Below, in pieces: positions 20,362-32,499 of a stretch of 64,000 nt of DNA (position 1 is the first letter of the stretch; each line of letters starts with the position of its first letter). Below the pieces are notes generated by a model. The model searched no databases. It worked only from the letters and a program-made list of their open reading frames with translations, and was not told the origin of the DNA. The DNA comes from Aphis gossypii (Eukaryota > Arthropoda > Insecta > Hemiptera > Aphididae), in NCBI RefSeq assembly GCF_020184175.1, contig NC_065531.1, positions 74,804,604-74,868,603 of the forward strand, in the 5' to 3' direction. A program made the position numbers and the translations under genes.

Positions 20362-23300
20362 CTGAAATATGTAATTTCAATATAGTATACTTTGGAAATA
20401 ATACTGATAATGTATATTTACCTGCAAGTGTAAATTCACTTCATCACTGCGACTTAGGTATGGAAAATTACCACCAGATTTGAGTTGAGCCAATTTTGCA
20501 TCAGGATATTCCTGGTAAATTTTTTCTTTAATGGGTGAACCCAAAGCGTAATCATCAAATACATCCATAAGGGTGACACTTTTTAAGCCTCTCATCAATG
20601 ATGTATTAACACGGCTATTTAAACAGTTCATGGTCAAACGAGATGCTAAATCAGCTTGTGATAATGATTCAATCTAAATAATAAAAGTACAACATTATTA
20701 ATTTTTACAAAAACTATTTTGTTTTACCAAGATAAAACTTAGGGTATTAAACTAATTACCAGTTCAACTATAAAATCTATTGAATCCATTATTTGTGTAT
20801 CGTAAAATGTTTCCCTTGATGACAAATTTGATAATACCATTTTCCTGAGCACCATTGCAGGTAAAATCCAAAATCTAAAAAATTTTAAAAGTAAATAATC
20901 ATAATTTATAACAATGAGCTTAAAAAAATAATGTTATCAACACTGAAAACCTAACTGTTAAGGTAAATTGAAATAATTTTGAAAGTATGCAAGTATTTTT
21001 GTTTCTTTATAAAAAAATAATTTTAATATAATAGTAAATAATTATTCAACTATTTAAGTAAAACGTTTATCTCATTATTATTATTATTTTAACATTATAG
21101 TACTTACATTAAGTTTAAGATAAAAATATAAATTTAGAGACATGTACTGTTTACATATTATAAGACATAAGAACTAACTAATAATGTTAATATAAAATAA
21201 AAACAGAATTCAACTTACAAAACAGCAGCATCTTTGTATTTAAATATTGATGTATCAGTAAAAGAATTGCATAAAAATAATGATACAACTCTAGGCTGAT
21301 GTACAATTGTAGAGAACTCTACAAATTTTTGTGCCAAAAATCCACCTAAACAAGAATTAGAATATACAATTACTAAATGGTAAGCTATGCAATCTCTACA
21401 TGTTTATTTGTACTCATTTTTACTTTTAGCACCATTTAATCTCATGAACAATAGCGTATAGTTTCTATAGTGTATAGCTTATCTATGCTTCTGTTATGTA
21501 CATAACAAAACCCAGCTACATGCATAAAATTGGTAACTACTATATGTTCAATGCATGTACAAACTCATAATTTGTGATGCAACTTTTGTTTGGAGATATA
21601 TAAAAAAAAGAAATGGAGACGGAATGCTTAAAAATTAAATCTCATAAAAAAGGTATTGACTCCAGGAAATTTCTTATATTCTGGTTGAGGTAAGAAATGT
21701 ATGCATTAAATATTAATCATTAAGCATAAAAGTGATTGATCATTAAAGATTTTTTTTTTTTATATATATAATAACTACAGTTTGTTTTTATATTTTTATA
21801 ATTCTATTAAAATATTGAGTTATTTTTTATAACTGACTGACTATATAATAGTACACACTTAATTAGTGCACATTTATCAATATTCACTATTCAGTATCAT
21901 TTTTAGATGTTAATAATGCACGTAAGTAAAAATTCTCATGTTTTTGACATATTAAATAGGTAAATAGTTTAATTACATCAAGTTCTATGATTCAAGTATA
22001 GTATGATAATTACTAACAAAGTTTAAAATAAATACAGTGAGAAGTCTATTTAACGAAGTCTCATGGAGAAAAAAAAATCCTTATTATAGAGGAATTTGTC
22101 ATATAGTATTAATGAATGTTAACAATGAAAGTCATGGTTCTTAAAAATAATTTGTTAAATGGAAGTTTCACTGTAAATGATTTTAAAGACTTTTTAATTT
22201 ATTTTAATATTACTATTTAATCTCATAAAATTATAAATAATAGTTTGATAAAATTTATCTTACACAAAATATGTTTGATTATTGTTATAAATATTATTTT
22301 AATTTAATTATTAAAGCTGAAATTGAAATTAAATAACATGGATTAATTGAAAAATGAACGATAAATTATTTTAATGTATTTTAAAGTAGTATAAGATATG
22401 AATTTAAGCCAAGAGTATTTTTACAGATTTTCGTAAGAAATGGAGTTAGCCATAAATAAAATATAAAAAATATTAAATATAAATGTACAAGAATTGACAC
22501 ATTGTAGTAATTTCTTATTTTGTTTTGCTCAATAGAAACTTTTTAATATTAAAATATGTACTTATAATACTTTTTACTTCAGAGATAATATAGCTCAAAA
22601 TTATTGTTGATAAATAGTTATTAAATATAAAAATTAAACCAACTTTACATTTGAAATATCTACAGCATATGCTATAATTATACTATTACAATAAGTGTAT
22701 GTTTTAAAAACAATTATAATTTATCGAATTTTGCATTACTATATTAAGTTGTTTTTGATAGGTTGATTAGTAGCATTTATTAATTATGTTGTATCTCTGC
22801 ATTATTTAATCCCTTTAAAAGGTCCCCAATTTTTACATACCTAATATGTTAAATAATTTTCAACTGCTAAAAAAAAAATCAAGTACATATATTACGCTTT
22901 TTTTTTATATGCATTTGCATACATTTTTATAATTCATTAATGGCAACACTTCAGAAATTTATGCTGTACATGGCATTTATGAATTATTTATTTTTTTTTG
23001 TAGACACTGGACACTGTATAATTATGCTACATCAACAAATTATAAGCTACATTGGTTAAAATAAAATAAGACGTGAAAATAATTTCTCATGTGTATTTTC
23101 AGTTATACATAAATTATAGTTTTAATGATTTAAGTTGTATTTAGATTTATCAACAATTAACCATTGATTTCTCATGGCGTCATTCGTATTACGGTAAAAT
23201 TGCATATATTTTTTCAATTACTTTTATGATTAATAGTTAGTTCAGTGTTCAGACAAATAGATTTGAAGCTCTATATGTTAAAAAAATTAAGTATGAATAT

Positions 23301-25250
23301 TAAATTTAATTTTTAATCATAGAATTTATAGGTATAAAGTTTATTGAAAATCAATTTAGGATTTTTTATCAAACAGAACATTAACTAATATTATATAAAG
23401 GTAGATAAGAAACAATTAAGTGTGTGCCACTAATTTGAAAATATTATAATAATTATTTAATTACCTAATGAAGCACCAAATAAATGCACTTGTTTAATAT
23501 CCATATGATCCAATAATTGCATGAATCCTTCACACCATTCAGTTACACTCCAATAAGGTGGATTTTCAGCCTAAAAAAAAAAAAAATAAATAACTAGACT
23601 GTTTAAGAATTTTTAGTTAGTTATTTTGGTAAAAGCTTATTAATACCACATACTGATATGACTCTGTAGCCTTTTGAACTGAGCGTTAGTAACTGTTTGA
23701 AAAAGACTTCGGCTCGGCCGCTGACTGCATGCAAGAACACTAATGGGGTTTCAACTGAACGAGGACCTGTGTCGTAAACTCTCCATCCCTACAACAATTA
23801 GATTTCAAATAATATTGTAGATCACAAATTATAACTTATAACTGTAAGACTTGGGGCACACCTATAGGATTCAATAATAATTCAAAACATAATAAGTAAT
23901 ATAAAAATTTGTTTCACTACACTAAAAATTTAAAGCAATCATTTTTATTTTGCATATTTTGCATGCTCAATTTTTTTTCCCCTTTAAAAGTGCATTTTTT
24001 GTTATATTTGTATTTTAAGTACATATTTCATATATTTTATTAAAAAAAATTAAAACAGTAGAGAAACATAGAGAATAATATTTAATACATCCTAGGTGGT
24101 ATACAGTAGAGTAGGCAAGGTAGTAGAGTACACAGAATTAATTAATGGGGGGGTTACCATTTATATATATGTATAAAATGTTATTAATGTAATATTCCAA
24201 AAAAGAATTATACCTACAAGTTTCACTTCTGGGAGGGTTAAACCCTTAACCCTCCCCCCGTTAGTATGCCACAGAGCCAAGGGGGAGGCTGAAGAGTCTA
24301 TAGCCCCCCATGGCCATATTTTTGAAATATTTTAATTTAAATATGGAAATTGTCTTACAAATTGTTATTGAAATTAAATAACATTGTTTATTTCTTGTTA
24401 TTAGTTGTAAAATAAAATATTTGAGTCAAAAAGTAAATTAATATATTGTTGTTGCTTTGAATTTTCTATAACTCAATTAAGTGTTAAGACCCTACCATTA
24501 AAAAATCCTGGCTACATCTCTGTTATATATATTATACATTTAATAAGAATTTTCTTGAAATTGGAAAATAATAGAAATATGATTGAATATAAATTATTAA
24601 ATAATCTATCTATCATGTGTTTTACCAATTATTTGTGTAGTAAAAAACATCAAATCGGCCGATGAGGAATATTCCGAATACATTCAGTTGATATCAATTC
24701 ACTTGTTCGTACTGAATATATTTTCATCTTGCATTAATATAATTAGTATAATATTCTAGACTAGGTATAGTTTTTTATAATACATGCATGCATATTTTAA
24801 GGTTTTTTAGAGAATAAAGTCCTTAGTTTTATAAGCATTTATTAGAATTTTTGTTTGTACTTAACTTATAACATGGTATCAAGAGGTACCTATAATAATA
24901 TTATATTCAAATTTCTAAATACTGGACACCTTTGGTTGCTGAGATTTTGTTTGCTATTAGGAGGTGTTTTCAAAAAATGTCCATCACTTGAAGGTGTCCG
25001 TTAGATGACGTTTCATTGTATGTTAATTTTATTATTAAATCAAAGGTGTGAATGATGTCCAAAAATTATTTAGGTGACAAAAAAGGGTCATAATTTATAG
25101 TAGCAGTGATAATAATGAAAAATAATAGTAATAGTAAAATGTGAAAACCTTATTTGCGCCGGTATCGTCCAATATGATTTGCTTAAGAGGTACGTTGCAC
25201 CTGAAGCTCGTGTACTCCGGCGAACGAAATATCTGACTGGAGAAGCTCAT
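20296..25250 (-). CDS. SPG21: Maspardin (SPG21, alpha/beta-hydrolase fold), seven coding exons
   Basis: Orthologue of the vertebrate hereditary spastic paraplegia 21 protein, a cytosolic and endosomal alpha/beta-hydrolase-fold protein that binds CD4 in vertebrates. Exons in coding order: 25250-25149, 23788-23654, 23570-23465, 21345-21219, 20874-20760, 20673-20422, 20361-20296. All junctions are GT-AG and in phase; the product is 300 residues against about 308 in humans. Matching blocks: SPEYTSFRCNVPLKQIILDD near the start, YDTGPRS and VSGRAEVFFKQ in exon 2, the nucleophile elbow FGASLGG with Ser113, LCNSFTDTSIF in exon 4, and LKSGGNFPYLSRSDEVNLH near the C-terminus. Whether the family is catalytic is unsettled. 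An in-frame stop lies four codons upstream of the ATG, which fixes the start. Confidence 0.95.
20422..20673 (-). CDS. SPG21: SPG21 exon 6
   Basis: Residues 196-279, SLSQADLASRLTMNC, VTLMDVFDDYAL and GGNFPYLSRSDEVNLHL. This is the most diagnostic maspardin block. Donor CAG|GTAAAT. Confidence 0.96.
20760..20874 (-). CDS. SPG21: SPG21 exon 5
   Basis: Residues 158-195, FWILPAMVLRKMVLSNLSS then MDSIDFIVEL, matching the family's FWLMPAFML region. Acceptor TTTTTAG, donor CTG|GTAATT. Confidence 0.93.
21219..21345 (-). CDS. SPG21: SPG21 exon 4
   Basis: Residues 116-156, GGFLAQKFVEF and LFLCNSFTDTSIF, the helix and strand after the nucleophile. Acceptor CTTGTTTAG, donor GTTTT|GTAAGT. Confidence 0.95.
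21346..23464 (-). other. SPG21: SPG21 intron 3
   Basis: A 2.1-kb AT-rich intron. I see no nested ORF, repeat end or RNA gene in it. Confidence 0.7.
23465..23570 (-). CDS. SPG21: SPG21 exon 3: nucleophile elbow
   Basis: Residues 80-114, NPPYWSVTEWCEGF through VHLFGASLG; Ser113 is the nucleophile position. The elbow glycine codon is split by the intron. Donor TTAG|GTAATT. Confidence 0.95.
23654..23788 (-). CDS. SPG21: SPG21 exon 2
   Basis: Residues 35-79, including VYDTGPRS, the beta strand PLVFLHAVSG with the oxyanion-hole region, and AEVFFKQLLTL. Acceptor AATTGTTGTAG, donor TCA|GTATGT. Confidence 0.95.
24272..24522. mobile_element. MITE-like element in SPG21 intron 1
   Basis: Left end CAGAGCCAAGGGGGAGGC; right end CCTGGCTACATCTCTG, whose inverse is CAGAGATGTAGCCAGG. 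Close in style to the CAGTGGCGTAGCCAGG ends elsewhere in the window. No ORF. A second G-rich/C-rich fragment lies just upstream (24140-24260). Confidence 0.5.
25149..25250 (-). CDS. SPG21: SPG21 exon 1
   Basis: Residues 1-34, MSFSSQIFRSPEYTSF and on, ending AATAAG|GTTTTC. The donor is weaker than the others in the gene. An upstream TGA in frame supports this ATG. Confidence 0.9.
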
Positions 25251-26090
25251 CGTATGTCTTTTTCAACAATAGTAATTATTGTTTCCGTCCATCATCACGT
25301 TGATTTGGAATTAGAAATTAGAATGTTTTTACAACATATATACGCAAGCAACGCAAAAAAAAAACAACTTGTTGCTCAACTCTAATGTGGCGGCGAGAAA
25401 AACATCATAATAATAATAATATAGTCGAAAGACGTCCTATATATATATCATATAATAGTATATAGTAGTATGATATTATTATGTAGAACTGTTAGTCGAC
25501 AGTCGCCAAGGTGTATAAAAATATTATAATATATGGTATAAATACACCTTTCCACCTTGATAGTAGCATTAGAATTTACTATAGGTTACTAAAAGTGCTA
25601 GGTAGGGGGGAGAGCACGATTGCAAAATTATTGTGATTATAGACCGTATGAAAACAAACGTAAACAACGAGAGTTCGGGTGATAAACATTTTGGGACGTT
25701 ATCTCGAAATGATTTTCAATAGTAGCGCGTAAAACCCCACCGTTAAATCGTTTCCGAAAAGAGGAATAACTTACAATTATTGGAATAAATTAATAATATT
25801 AATGTTTATTTATAATAACGACGGCGATGGTCGTATTATTATTACTATTATGTACAATTACGGACAACGGTAGGCCATGAATGTAGTTTGTGAGGTACTG
25901 TCGTGCAACTCTTCCTGGAAAATGGTCGTGTGCGATTTATTGTTTTTAACGTCCGTTTTTGCACTCTTGTCACCGGATCGTCGCTGATCAGAAGACGTTT
26001 TCCACCAATACATTAAAAATATTCATTCGGAACCAAATTTCATTATTTTCACTTTCCACTATCCAGTTCTTTGCGTCTACGGGTGAAATA
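25251..26090. promoter_or_regulatory. Shared bidirectional promoter between SPG21 and PEX11
   Basis: An 840-bp interval separates the two start codons, which face away from each other. Parts of it (25650-25700, 25860-25990) are GC- and CpG-richer than the surroundings. No TATA box at a convincing distance. Both genes are housekeeping types, which fits a shared promoter; this is inference. Confidence 0.5.
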
Positions 26091-26146
26091 ATGAATTTTG
26101 TCATCGATCTGAACAACAAGACAGCCGGCCGTGACAGAATAGCGAG
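26091..26146 (+). CDS. Pex11: PEX11 exon 1
   Basis: Residues 1-18, with the family N-terminal pattern L-x-x-x-x-A-G-R-D-R. Donor AG|GTACTT. Without splicing, the frame continues through a hydrophobic stretch to a stop at 26267. Confidence 0.88.
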
Positions 26147-28080
26147 GTACTTTTTGAATCAAATCGATATTGTTATTACCATTTTATTAGCGTTGTTATT
26201 TGCTGTTTGTGCGTTCGTGATGAACCTCTCAGATATCGAACGTGTGACGAGGAACGAGGAAAAATGATCTAGAAATTTCAAATAAATAAATAAATAAAAC
26301 TATTAGGTTTTATAGTTAATTGTGTATCAGTATTTTGTTCAAATTGTCTGTTTTAGGGCCGATCTTATAATATCCCGTTAAGTGTCGGTGAAGACTAAAA
26401 CGGCCCTAAGAATGGTCCTAAAAGAATGTTGCTGTATAATGTTTTCTCTCTTTGGCCAATACATAACCATAGCAAATTTACATTCAGCAGAATCAACCTT
26501 ACCGCTGTAGCTACTATTACATTGATTTGATCATTATCAATTATAAAATATAAATTACCTGTTTTTACCTACTTTTGCTTTGTTACAATTTTTCAATTTT
26601 ATGCAAATCTTAAGCACCTAGGTATGAAATAATGTATAATTTAAAAAGCTTAGGTATATTATGATTTAAATTGAAGTATTATAAAAAAAAATGAACAAAC
26701 TAACATCGTATAGTTTGTTTCACCTTGCACAGTTACATTTATACTTAATATTAACTTAAAATCCTATAGTTAGTTATTGGCTATTATTAATTTTTATTAT
26801 TGATGACTAGTGCAAAATTCTACTTCTCTATAGATGAGAGGTGCATACAATATTACAAGAAATTGTATATGATAATTTGATGTTGAAAGCATTAGCAGAC
26901 AAGTGATAGTGTTATATAAATTATAAAGATGTATTGGTATATTAGAAATATTTGAAATAGATATTAATTGTTTTTTTTTTAGGTTTGTACAATATGGTTC
27001 AAAAACGACATGGCATTATATGGAAAAAAATGACTTTGATGACAAATCAATTGAAAAATTCAAACAGCTCGAACAGTCCTTGGCAGCATTTCGTAAAGGT
27101 AAATAGTATTTTGCCAATATGCGTAATTAAAAAATAAATTATCATTCCTTTAATTTTTTATTTTAAAATGACTTCTTACAATATAATATCATGTTGTATA
27201 TTTAATATACTTAGTTTCTATTACGTTTGCATGTTTACTAAATGTACTTTCTTGAGTGATAGTAATCATTTTAATATGTAGTTTTATAGTAGGTATTCAT
27301 TCTTTATTTTTGGGCTTAGCTTTTAAAAGTTTTATCAGTATTAGTAAGAGTATTTGGGTTTGGATTAATAGTAACTATTATTACAAATTAAATTGTATTA
27401 AAGTAATCAATTATGATAAATAAAACACAATAACACATTTTTATCTATAAACATAGGTAAGGTATTTTGTATTTTAACGTTTTTATGTAAACTGAATTGT
27501 ATGTTTATTATTATTATTACTTACTAATAATAATTTTTTTTTTACAGTATTGAGGTTTGGCCGTTTTATCGATTCATTGCATACTGCATTGCGGACTGTT
27601 AATCATTCAGATAAAACTATTAGATTTTGTGTGACATTTTCAAAGATAGCTCATTCTTTGTATCTGTTTTGTGACCATTTTTTGTGGTTGAGTAGAAATA
27701 ACTTGATACAAATAAATGCATCAAGTTGGGGTCAAGTAAGCAATAAATATTGGTTACTATCTATAGTTCTGAATCTTGTCAGAGATGCAATAGAGTTGAA
27801 TAATTTATTTAAAGCAATTCTAAAGAAAAAAATTCTTAACACTCTGAATAGAAAAGTAGCTCCTAAAGATGTTTTCACTGGTGAAGCAGTCCAATTTGTT
27901 CGAAGCCATAAAGACTTGTTAATCGATACTGTAAAAAATAGCTGTGATTTAATGTTACCATTGACGAATTTAGGATTTATTAGGTTAAGTCCAGGTACAA
28001 TAGGTGTTGTTGGTATGATATCATCAGTGCTCAGCTTGTACACATTGTTAGATCAGAAAGCCAAGTTACCTTACACGTGA
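26091..28080 (+). CDS. Pex11: PEX11-family peroxisomal membrane protein, three coding exons
   Basis: Peroxisomal membrane-elongation factor of the PEX11A/B type, which drives peroxisome proliferation and division with Fis1/Drp1. Exons 26091-26146, 26983-27098 and 27548-28080 join in phase into 234 residues (human PEX11B has 259). Seen: MNFVIDLNNKTAGRDRIAR at the start, an N-terminal amphipathic helix region with FVQYGSK, LEQSLAAFRK, then VLRFGRFIDSL, a middle block with CDHFLWLSR and LVRDAIELNN, and the conserved C-terminal DTVKNSCDLMLPLTNLGFI, then SPGTIGVVGMISSVLSLYTLL as the membrane segment and a short basic tail. The frame is open upstream to another Met at 25959; 26091 is chosen because it matches the usual family start. 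Two AATAAA signals lie at 28250 and 28260. Confidence 0.92.
26147..26267 (+). other. In-frame read-through of PEX11 intron 1 with membrane segment
   Basis: If intron 1 is retained the frame adds 40 residues with a strong hydrophobic helix (IDIVITILLALLFAVCAFVM), then a stop at 26265-26267. Overlapping AATAAA motifs occur at 26282-26297. This would make a 58-residue membrane microprotein. Unproven. Confidence 0.3.
26983..27098 (+). CDS. Pex11: PEX11 exon 2
   Basis: Residues 20-57, FVQYGSKTTWHYMEK to LEQSLAAFRK, the amphipathic helix region. Acceptor is a T-rich run ending TTTTAG; donor AAAG|GTAAAT. Confidence 0.93.
27548..28080 (+). CDS. Pex11: PEX11 exon 3
   Basis: Residues 59-234 in one long exon with the body of the PEX11 domain and the C-terminal membrane segment. 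Acceptor TTTTTTTTTACAG. Confidence 0.95.
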
Positions 28081-28249
28081 ATTATTTGTTGTCATTTAAA
28101 CTTTTTGATAAATCAACAAGTATCAAAACAAGAATTTAATTAAATTTGGATACAATATGTTATAAACTTATAATCAAAAATTTTATTTTTATAAAGTTTT
28201 GTCAAATTAATTTTTTTTATTAAATTTTTGTATATTTTATACTTGAACA

Positions 28250-28265
28250 AATAAAATCAAATAAA
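28250..28265 (+). terminator. PEX11 polyadenylation signals
   Basis: Two AATAAA hexamers, at 28250 and 28260, about 170 bases after the PEX11 stop codon. Confidence 0.6.
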
Positions 28266-30690
28266 ATTTATAATGTAAAACTTTTATACTGTTAATTAAT
28301 TTTATTGAAAAAAAAATCTTGTTGTTATTATTTTTTTTTTTATAAATGTATAATGATTTGTAATTTTTTAATAATTATCTTGTTTTTTTTTTTTTTATCA
28401 TTATTATTATTAAATAGTTAAGTACTAAATAAAAGTACAAGTCTGTTAGAATAGTATTTTGTTGAAGCCATTGAAGGTGTTCAACTTTTGGTTTCTGTGG
28501 TATTTGGATTTTAGAAGGTTTATGATTGGCCTATTGAATAATTTAATTTATGTGAAATAAAATAATCAAATAATCAGTTAAAAAACAAGAAAAGCTAATA
28601 AAATACCTAAATTGTTTATTATTTTCATTTATTAGTTATTTTTATTTATACTCCTATCCAATCAAGGGTGCATTTTATTTCTTTTGTAACATGTTAAATA
28701 AATTATAAGTTTAAATTTTGTATTATTGCTTTGATAAAATCAATTTATAAAATATATATTTTATGTAAGCAGTGTATGGTAAAATTAATAGAAACATAAA
28801 TAAGAACTGATTTGTAATACAATTCACTATGACATTTTTATTATTTCTTTGTGTTTAAATAAGTCAGTTTTAATAAAACTGCTAAGCAGTTGTAAATAAC
28901 ACAAGATACAATTAAATATTTTTCCACAAATAAATACATTTTACGTGTTACACATATATGTATGTATATATAATTTATTAATTAATAATTATTTGGAATA
29001 TAATTGGTTCTATTTACATATACTGTTAGGAAAAAGTTTACTAAAAGGCCTGAACAGCAAAAATAAAATCTCGTGTTTGGCTTAATCACAACCTGACCTA
29101 AATATTAAGAGTTTTAAAATTGTAGAAAATTTACTGACATAATTATAAGATGTTATTGTATGTAAATGTTATATAAGTATTATTATACATATAAGTATAT
29201 AATATTATAACATACAATTTTTAACAAATTATTTTTATGTAAAAATATTATTTATTGGGTTGGTGTTTTTTTTATTGGAGATATTTTGTAGTAGGTTCAT
29301 GAATATACTGTCCATTTTCATTTTTCTGTAAACACCTATATGTATCTACTATCTATAATAATTTAAAATACATATTTACAAATGTAAGAATTTAAACATT
29401 AATTCCTGTACAATATTTTTTTTTCAAAACTGCTACTTTACAATTTTTCATGCAAATTTTCGATAATCTATTTTTTTTTTTATACATATAAAGATTTTAA
29501 GTGTTACACTTGGAATACATAGTGATTACTGATTAGTGCCTAATGGTATTACCTTGGTATATTACCTTATTTACATTCAATTTAAATAAATTATCTATTA
29601 AATTTGTATTGTGTGAGGCTGTAGATAACGCATAATATATATTTATTTCTTTACTGACAGGTGACAGTTACCTATACCATTTTTGTTTTATTTTTTTATT
29701 TGTTTATTGATTCATACCTATATCTACCTATAATGTTAATGACTATTACAGAACTGAGCCTTTAGCTAAATATGTAGTATTATATCTACATGAAAAATAA
29801 TTTATTCATTAAATTATTTAAATACCTGTTTCAAATACATTATAGAAAGTATTGAGGTATGATAATACAATACTCATACATTTGTGCTATTAAAAAAAAA
29901 AGAAAACCATAAACATCATTAATTATTGACATTAGCTATTTAATATTACATTGTTGCAGAGTTTTATACCCAAAATTAGTATTGGTCTATGAATTATAAA
30001 TTAATGCATTAGCATGTTGAAACATTGGAGTTTTGGTTAAGTATAAATGTGTAATATACAAAATATGCACTTGTGTGGTTGTAGGTACAATCCAAATATG
30101 TATGTAGGTATATGTATCTGTCCTACCTACTAATTAAAGTGATCGGAATTGATATTGTACCTAGACACACAATGAATACCTACCTCATAATTTTTTTAGT
30201 TATTACCCAATTTAAATATAGGCATTATGAATAGTTTCATGGAAGATATCGCCTTTTGATCATATTTTAAAATTTAAAATTTATATTACCTACTTATATT
30301 TATACAATTAATACTTAGGGATTTGATTTTTTGTATTAATATTTTAATGTTTTTAATACATATTATACATTATTTTACTAGTAGTAAAGTAAATTATTAC
30401 GTAATGGTCATTTGGTCTAAATTATGTAAAATGTGCAAAATGAATAATGCTTACAAATCTCTTTTCACGTTGATGGTTGATATAATATATATTATAGTCA
30501 ATATATAAATATTGTCATAATACGTTTAAGATTATCTCGAATTTCAAGAAAATATGCCAATAATTATTAAATTCCACAGTCTATTTGTGGTGCAGATACC
30601 AAGACATCGAGCACCATTGCTCTTCTTATTATTCATTTCTATAATTAATATATTACGTACGTACCTATATTGATAAAAGCATATTGGAGA
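28266..30690. other. AT-rich intergenic sequence
   Basis: Long T and A runs, TA-rich tracts and no ORF with coding character. Nothing recognised. Confidence 0.7.
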
Positions 30691-30691
30691 T

Positions 30692-30717
30692 ATATTCGAT
30701 TCCTCAGAATCGAATAT
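30692..30717. repeat. Perfect 11-bp hairpin with CTCA tetraloop
   Basis: ATATTCGATTC, CTCA, GAATCGAATAT: all 11 stem pairs match. Confidence 0.9.
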
Positions 30718-31571
30718 TGAACATTATAATTGAAAGTATAAATAAATACAAATTAATTTAAATAGAAATAAAAATATTTAAAAATAATTAGTTGTAATTT
30801 GTTGATTTTAATAAAATATTTTAAAAACCTATTCTCACCGCCGTAACTTATACCCTCCGTGGCGCCTTTGTGGTGATTTTTATTTTTTGGCGCTAATTTT
30901 GTTTCATTTAATGAGTATAAATATAAGGAGATTTGCATAGTAGGTATTATTATGTTACATTCTTACGTGTTAATCAAAATATTGCTATATTTTTAAAGTT
31001 TTTGGGTTATTCGTTAATGAGTTATAATCGCTGTTACATAGTTGTGCGTTTCATTCACGGAAAAATAAAATTTATTTCGTTATATAAGTGGTATGAATGT
31101 AAATTAGTTAACACTAATAATTAATAAATAAACATCATCAAGTTGCAATTTAGTAGGTAAGTACTTTTTATACATTATACATTTACATTTGATTTTAATA
31201 AAAATAAATTTTATATTAAAAACCCATTTTATTTAACTTAAATGTTCCCCTTATTTTGCTACGCCCTTGGCAACCGCCCAACCTCCAACTTCCAACTTCT
31301 AGTTACGGTGTATTGTCTATTCTTATTTCTTAAAATGTCTTAATTTTTACACTAGCTATAAAAGATTATAATATAACATGCCATATTATTATGTATTTTT
31401 GTATTATTGTAAATCCCGATTATTTCAGGAAAATAACTATGAAAACGGTAGGTACCTATTTTAGTTTTCTTTTAAACTTATATATTTTTAATATTACATA
31501 TTATTAGTGATTTATTACCTATGTACCTCATCTGTATAATTGCTGAGGCTCATAACTATTGTTGGTATATA

Positions 31572-31800
31572 AGGTCAGGTCATATCGTCTACCATGGCCT
31601 GATTAGCCTGACCTGTAGTAGTTTTGTCTGCGCCTTTGATAAAAATAACAACTAATGATGCTTCAAATTAAATTTTTAGCGGAACAATGAATGTTTTGAT
31701 TTTACAATGATGTATTGACGTGTGTCTTATTTTTGTCTGTCATCACTTTTTGGGGTAGTAAAAATGCTTTGGAGAGGTCTCTGGTAAAAAATTGGATCTA
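31572..31800. repeat. Repeat fragment, second copy of the TTTTACAATG family
   Basis: An AGGTCAGG/CCTGACCT inverted pair (31572, about 31606) is followed by sequence related to 2556-2890 (TTTTACAATGATGT, TGTGTCTTATTTTTGTCTGTCATCAC). Probably an interspersed element; ends not defined. Confidence 0.4.
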
Positions 31801-32499
31801 ATACCTAATTACTTTACATCCTTTATATTGATTTGTGAATAATAATTATTGAGATAAAAATATTTTTTTATATAAAAATAAGAGGTCTTCAGGTTTTAAG
31901 TTACTACATTAGTCACCTATTGCCTAGGGGCTCACACTAAACCCTTAATCTAGACTTATCGATCAATATAATTCCTGATTATCTCCCAGAATGTCTGAAG
32001 CAAAAATGGTGTAGACTACGTAAACTAATAAATAAAAAAACAAAAAAAGTATGGTGCTGACTACTGGAAACCGCTCTGCTAGACTATCATTAGGTGCACC
32101 TAATGAACCATTTGCTGATTTGCACCATTCATGAGTGTGTCAAGTGGGTCATTGTTCTTCATATAGGTATATATATATATAATATATATACGTAAATTCT
32201 TATATATAGATATTTGAAATTGTTCTTAGTTAATTGGCGTATAAGAGATTTTTAGGTTTAAAATGTTTGTTTTTAGATATTTCTGTTTTCGAGGTTTTTT
32301 TTTTATTAGTATATTTTCTAAGCAATATGACACCGGAAATTTTACCTATAGTATACCGGATTGGGCAACTAAACTACATTTCTACCACATTCCATTGTCC
32401 ATCCACGGGGGGTGTTGTCGTAAAAATGTATAAATGCATTTAAGTGCACGATATATTATATAAAAAGTATTTTTTTTTATTAATTTATCATCGATATAT

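Noticed and set aside
25179..25385. 68-codon plus ORF
   Set aside because: Antisense shadow of SPG21 exon 1.
27732..28043. 103-codon minus ORF
   Set aside because: Antisense shadow of PEX11 exon 3.
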